A DNA stretch of 64,000 nt from Tubulanus polymorphus. Taxonomy: Eukaryota > Nemertea > Palaeonemertea > Tubulaniformes > Tubulanidae. A program made the position numbers and the translations under genes. Below are positions 60,601-64,000 of the stretch, in pieces (the stretch's first letter is position 1; the number at the start of each line of letters is the position of its first letter). The notes beneath the pieces were generated by a model. That model saw only the letters and a list, made by a program, of their open reading frames with translations. It had not been told where the DNA came from and ran no database searches. Location of the stretch: the NCBI RefSeq assembly GCF_964204645.1, contig NC_134035.1:248001-312000 (forward strand), in the 5' to 3' direction.

Positions 60601-63600
60601 AGTTAAACAAACAACACCAACTTTAATCAGTAGTATTAAAATATACATCTCTACAAAACAACAAGGTACGTGTCTCTGGTTTGGGGTGGGGGGGGGAGTG
60701 CACTCAGACCTAACTCTTTGAGTTCTAAACTCACTGTTCTATGGCTGGGAAAACCCTGACCCATCTTCGTGAGTTCTTAACTCGCTGGCTGGGGGAGTCG
60801 CTCACCGATCTTCGTGAATTTGAAGCTCACTGCTGGGGGAGATTTGGATCCATCTACGATATGAGTTGTAACGTGTATGTTATAGGTGGAAGTGGATTGT
60901 ATGATTGTATCTAATTTGTTTAAGTGGATTGTATGTTACAGGTGGAAGAGGATTGGCCGACAGTCAAGAGAATCGTAATTATCTCGCTAGTAAAATGTCT
61001 AGTGAGATTCAGGAGATAATTAGGGTTTTACAGTTAACGACGTATGATGAAGAAGAATGGGACGGAGATGATGTATTAGTGATGACTAAAGCTAAGGTAA
61101 ATAATGCCGTCCTAATTTACTCCTGGTACTCCCACGATACTACTTCCAGCGCTTTGGTCCCTCAAAACGTTCAAATTCCAAAATCCCTTTTTCAGGGTAC
61201 AAAAATCCTCAAATTTTGGGGCCAATTGCCTAAAAGTTGGAGTTAACAAGTGAATAGTTGACATAGTGACAATTAAAAGTTCATGGTTAATATGGTATTT
61301 ATCAGCCGGTTATCTTTAACCAACTTTTAAGCAACTGCAGCCTGAATTTTAGCACTTTGGCTCCTCAAATTCTGAAGAATGTGCCTTTGAAAGTTTAATG
61401 TCACACATTAGAAGATGATAATGTATTTTATTAACAGGTACCTATTGAAATACAAATCACAGACTTTTCTCAGCAATGAAATGTAATAATTGTAATTAGT
61501 AATATTAAGAGTTGTTTAATTACAGTACAGCATCGATTATAAATTCCCGGCCGCGATGAACTGGTTGCAGGATCCGGAAGCGGTCGCCGGGTCGAGCGCC
61601 GAGAAATCGTTACGACAAATCGTAGCTGAAGCTCGACGTATCGCGGATATCTGCGTTTTACCCGAGGATCGAGACGTTTTAATGAAAGCATGCGGTGATA
61701 TAACGACGATGGCGAATACGCTGGCTGAACTCAGATATCAAGGAAAGGTAACTGTTTAACTGCATGTTCAGGAAAAAAAACAATTCATTGAATCGATGTG
61801 GGATTGTTATATGCACCAATAATGTTTTCTCTGACCAAACATGCTACAGTATATTACACATTGTATCTACAGGAATCATAACCAAATTCTATTAATCACC
61901 CCCCGATGTAAAACACCCCTAATGTAAAACACCCCTAATATAAACACCCCTAATGTTAGCCCACTGAAACTTAGGAGGAATTCTTTGATCAACGCAAGTT
62001 TGCTTTCCTTAATTCATTTTCACTTCAGCAATCCTAAATAATTCTACATTTTCAGAGGCATCAAATAATGTATACATAGGAAGTTTTCTTATCAATTGCA
62101 TTGATTGTTGTTTTATTTAGGGAAGCAGTCCTCAGGCGATGGCGGTAGCGAAATCAATCAGTGAAAAACTGAAAGAATTACAAGCGGCGTCTGCCCGAGC
62201 CGTTTCCAATACGGAGAAGACCGGTATCGCTCGACCGGCCAATACCGTATCGGGAAAAATCGAACAAGCGCAACGTTGGTTAACGAATCCACACATGGAT
62301 GACGGAGGTGTCGGTAGGTACCATAGTAACAACACATTGTTACATTATTGTAGATTTTAGGTGTCTTTCGTTCAGTTGTAAATCTCGATTTGACGATTTC
62401 ATCATATTTCAGTTGTAAATTTCTTCTCGAATTTTTGCACCTTTTACGACGTTTTTCATTTAAATGAAACCGTAGAAAACTTTTAGAACGCGGTCGACTC
62501 TGCTCAGAACTAATAAAATAACCATTTAACTCGGAGATCACTATTGAACTTGAAATGTTTTTGGTGCAAATCAGAAATCGCTCCCAACTCTGACAATAAA
62601 GATTTCCAATTTGAGCGGAGTCTACTGTTATGAAATTTGTTTCCATAGATTTTACTTTTGAAACTGGTTAAATAATTTTCAGCGGCCACAGAACGTGTCG
62701 ACTATGTCACCACTATACTTCCCGCTCAGAAGTATCATCTGATTGGTCTAGAAGGTTGGTCACCTGTTCAGCGGCAGCCAATCACTAACAGTTATTCTCA
62801 GTTTGAGACTGGGGGGGATTATTATCTATGAATGTTACTTTCAGGTTCGCCTCAGTTCAGTCCCCTCTCTTTATTCTTTCAGCATGTTTCCAGCCTATTC
62901 TGACATTGTTTGATATCGTTCACTGTTATTTCGCTGCTTTTTAAATCAGTTTTTAGTTTGTTGTTGTTTTTACTCGCGGTGAATGAAATGAATCTCGCAG
63001 CTTCTGTTCCTCTCCGCATGAAATATCATCAGTTTGATTTTGCCCGGTTCCGATAGCTGTCGGTCGAGTTTGACTCTAGACATCAGGACCCAGTTCCACA
63101 AATCCGAGTTAAGATTTGACTCTGAGTTAACTCATCGAAAATGAACTAACTTTAACTCAAAGTTAACTCAATCTCACAACTGTGGAACCGGAGCCAGGGG
63201 CTGCAGTTGCTGAAAAGTTGGTTAAAGATAACCGCCGGATAAATACCGTAGTAACAATAGAATTTTAATCGTCACTATGTCAACTATCCCCTGGGCAACT
63301 CTAACCAACTTTTGAGCAACTGCAGTCCTGATTAGTTCATTATTTTCCAATGCTTTTCAACTGCAGAGTCAAATTTGAATCGCGAACTATCGAACTCTGT
63401 GCTTCATGCGCAAGTTGGTAAAGAAAGAATTTTTCCCTTTGCGGCTTTGAAGTCGTGTGTATATGGGAGCGGGTTGCGGTTAGTTCAGGACGGTAGTTCT
63501 AAAACTAGAGGGGGTTCGTAAACTCCTTATTGATTTAACATTAACTGAATTGATGAAGATTTTACCTTATCGAATGAAAATTGAAGTGAAATTGGTGCAA

Positions 63601-64000
63601 TCCAAACATCTCGTGGTTAGAAAGATCTTTAAGTTATGAAGGACCCTAGGGTTTGGGGTTATGGGTAAAAATTTAAGCTACGCATCTGTAAATATGAAAA
63701 AATTTGAATTTGATATATAGGTGTATATTGTTGTATTGTTGCTAGGTGAACAAGCGGCGCGAATGGTCGTAATCGAAGGACGTAAATTAGCCGATCGTAT
63801 GCAGCACGGGGCGCAAAAACAAGCTTTATTAGAATACTGCGACGGAGTAGAGCGATTAACCAATCAGCTGTCGGAATTGTGTCGTCGCGGTCTCGCTAAC
63901 ACTCCCGACGCTCGTAATATCGCTATGGAATTATCGCAGAAACTACAGGGTTTAAAACTTAACATTCAAGACTCGTTGATTAATAAAGTCGGCGATGACT
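51634..64000 (+). CDS. VCL: Vinculin, 5' part (truncated by window end)
   Basis: Actin-binding adaptor of focal adhesions and cadherin junctions; the head binds talin and alpha-catenin. Exons: 51634-51690, 57033-57140, 58216-58387, 59821-59966, 60497-60665, 60942-61096, 61526-61747, 62121-62313, 63746-64000 (continues). These give 492 codons in matching phases. It begins [19 protein letters not shown], near-identical in layout to vertebrate MPVFHTRTIESILEPVAQQ. Then come [78 protein letters not shown] and [14 protein letters not shown]. From [16 protein letters not shown] the central helical repeats begin. Only two ~110-residue repeats fit where vertebrates have three, as I recall for nematode vinculin. 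The first intron is 5.3 kb. The proline-rich linker and actin-binding tail lie outside the window. Confidence 0.95.
52733..52792. repeat. 21-bp G-rich repeat, 3 copies
   Basis: GGGTGAGATTTGAGGGGGGA repeated three times in vinculin intron 1; G-quadruplex potential. Confidence 0.9.
52845..52912. repeat. Imperfect CTG/CCG trinucleotide tract
   Basis: CTGCTG interrupted by GTCGCTG, CCGCCG and TTGTTG in vinculin intron 1. Confidence 0.85.
53080..53340. repeat. Polypurine (GA-rich) tract
   Basis: About 260 bp dominated by GAGAGATGAGGA-like units; open frames on both strands here are low complexity. Confidence 0.85.
53821..54062. repeat. 60-bp hairpin repeat family, ~4 copies (vinculin intron 1)
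   Basis: Same unit as 5621-6640, including GTGATATCTGAGTTGGATGA and TACAGTAGACTCCGCTCAAG, 47 kb away in a different gene. Confidence 0.9.
54063..55440. other. Vinculin intron 1, unannotated part
   Basis: No exon supported. A ~30-bp duplication (GCCGCGACTA(C/A)ACTCGACCC) lies at 54545-54602. Confidence 0.45.
55444..55712. repeat. 52-bp minisatellite, ~5 copies
   Basis: Units include GATGCTGTTCAGTAGATTGG and TTTTACCTC(T/G)(G/A)GATAC in vinculin intron 1. Confidence 0.9.
56360..56708 (+). promoter_or_regulatory. VCL: CpG-dense region upstream of the candidate alternative vinculin exon
   Basis: Contains CCCGACGACGCGACGCGCCG followed by CGCTCGCGCTCAGTG, then a leader-like region with GATCG(T/G)TC repeats. 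Composition and position suggest an internal promoter; no initiator was fixed. Confidence 0.3.
56709..56768 (+). CDS. VCL: Candidate alternative first coding exon of vinculin
   Basis: ATG with A at -3 opens 20 codons, [20 protein letters not shown], ending exactly in phase 0 at a strong donor AAG|GTAAGG. The next vinculin exon (57033) also begins in phase 0, so splicing would replace the canonical 19-residue start. An in-frame TAG lies upstream and no in-frame ATG intervenes. It has no homology I know, so it remains a prediction from splice and frame signals. Confidence 0.35.
57169..57310. mobile_element. MITE family 2, copy in vinculin intron 2
   Basis: AGGGGCCAGTTTCACAGTTG left end and inverted CAACCGGCCCCT right end, interior GGTCTTAA motifs. 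It begins 28 bp after the exon donor. Confidence 0.75.
57888..57955. repeat. 21-bp repeat, 3 copies
   Basis: CTTACCCGCTGCCCGTCAAC plus G, three units in vinculin intron 2. Confidence 0.9.
58381..58860 (+). repeat. VCL: 55-59-bp minisatellite carrying duplicated 5' splice sites (vinculin intron 3)
   Basis: The authentic exon end AAGGG|GTAAGTTGTG at 58388 is followed by about eight units each repeating AAGGGGTAAGTTGTG (from about 58447, ~55-59 bp apart). One near 58783 is mutated to GGGATAAG. Body of the unit is G-rich (AAGGGGGTTAAGATGGGT). Confidence 0.9.
58861..59820. other. Rest of vinculin intron 3
   Basis: No exon. Holds the tRNA-derived element at 59190-59275 and AT-rich sequence with small frames of no support. 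Confidence 0.5.
59190..59275 (-). mobile_element. tRNA-derived SINE or tRNA pseudogene
   Basis: On the minus strand an A-box-like TGGTCTACTGGTTAAG precedes a perfect B box GGTTCGATCCCC within a full T arm (CCGGGGTTCGATCCCCGG). The acceptor stem does not pair well, so an active tRNA is unlikely. Confidence 0.6.
60092..60200. mobile_element. MITE family 1, copy in vinculin intron 4
   Basis: GGACCCAGAGCCACAGTTGT left end, ACAACTGTGGAACCGG right end, with GAGTTAACTC-type interior. Confidence 0.7.
61221..61342. mobile_element. MITE family 4, copy in vinculin intron 6
   Basis: AATTGCCTAAAAGTTGG at the left, inverted CCAACTTTTAAGCAACTG at the right, core GTTGACATAGTGAC. Confidence 0.7.
61895..61960. 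repeat. 18-bp repeat, 3-4 copies
   Basis: CACCCCTAATGTAAAA units in vinculin intron 7. Confidence 0.8.
62683..62754 (+). CDS. VCL: Candidate 72-nt cassette exon of vinculin
   Basis: Lies between TTTTCAG and a GTTGGT donor, 24 codons without a stop, entering and leaving in phase 1. Both neighbours (ending 62313 and starting 63746) are phase 1, so skipping or inclusion both keep frame. It would add [20 protein letters not shown] and four further residues at the GGVG|EQAAR junction. Skipping gives the better alignment to vertebrate vinculin; donor is weak. Confidence 0.35.
63086..63196. mobile_element. MITE family 1, copy in vinculin intron 8
   Basis: GGACCCAGTTCCACA left end, ACTGTGGAACCGGAGCC right end. 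A family 4 element follows within 5 bp. Confidence 0.7.
63201..63327. mobile_element. MITE family 4, best-preserved copy
   Basis: CTGCAGTTGCTGAAAAGTTG at the left and inverted CAACTTTTGAGCAACTGCAG at the right; interior TAACC / GGTTA inverted. Confidence 0.75.

Overview
The window is animal nuclear DNA. It carries four conserved metazoan genes, all on the + strand, with many GT-AG introns (the shortest about 80 bp), polyadenylation signals, a TCT-type ribosomal-protein promoter and abundant tandem and foldback repeats. Protein divergence from vertebrates, and a vinculin that appears to have two rather than three central repeats, point to an invertebrate bilaterian. A lophotrochozoan such as a mollusc is my guess, but the sequence alone does not prove it.

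Layout: (1) 1661-12526, complete NCKAP1 (Nap1/Hem/Kette), a WAVE-complex subunit, about 29 exons plus a candidate 21-nt microexon; the exon chain gives 1124 or 1131 codons. (2) 13-24 kb, non-coding DNA packed with minisatellites; it probably contains the 5' leader of the next gene. (3) 24298-35593, a phase-consistent chain of ten coding exons whose first part matches the N-terminal (DDT/WHIM-type) region of the ISWI-associated protein CECR2. Its later part is BCL9/Legless: HD1 (Pygopus-binding), HD2 (beta-catenin-binding) and C-terminal motifs. I read this as one candidate 1927-aa CECR2N-BCL9 chimeric protein that lacks the CECR2 bromodomain. It also carries a 207-residue collagen-like Gly-X-Y tract. 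(4) 35.6-48.5 kb, the BCL9 3' UTR followed by a transposon-rich gene desert with three copies of a roughly 0.9-kb repeat (two in inverted orientation flanking 4.6 kb), MITEs and an E2F/YY1-like motif array. (5) 48638-50562, complete RPL15 (204 aa) with a TCT initiator and poly(A) signal. (6) 51634-64000, vinculin, 3' truncated by the window end (492 codons seen). It has a 5.3-kb first intron holding a candidate alternative first exon, a tandemly amplified 5' splice site in intron 3, and a candidate 72-nt in-frame cassette exon.

The genes do not form a pathway unit. NCKAP1 (actin nucleation) and vinculin (adhesion) are both actin-related, BCL9 is a Wnt co-activator and RPL15 is housekeeping. 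The most novel item is the CECR2-like module spliced in frame onto BCL9, which would physically tie an ISWI-remodeller domain to the Wnt enhanceosome. Exon boundaries are my own reading from GT-AG signals, phase and recalled homologous proteins; no search was run.
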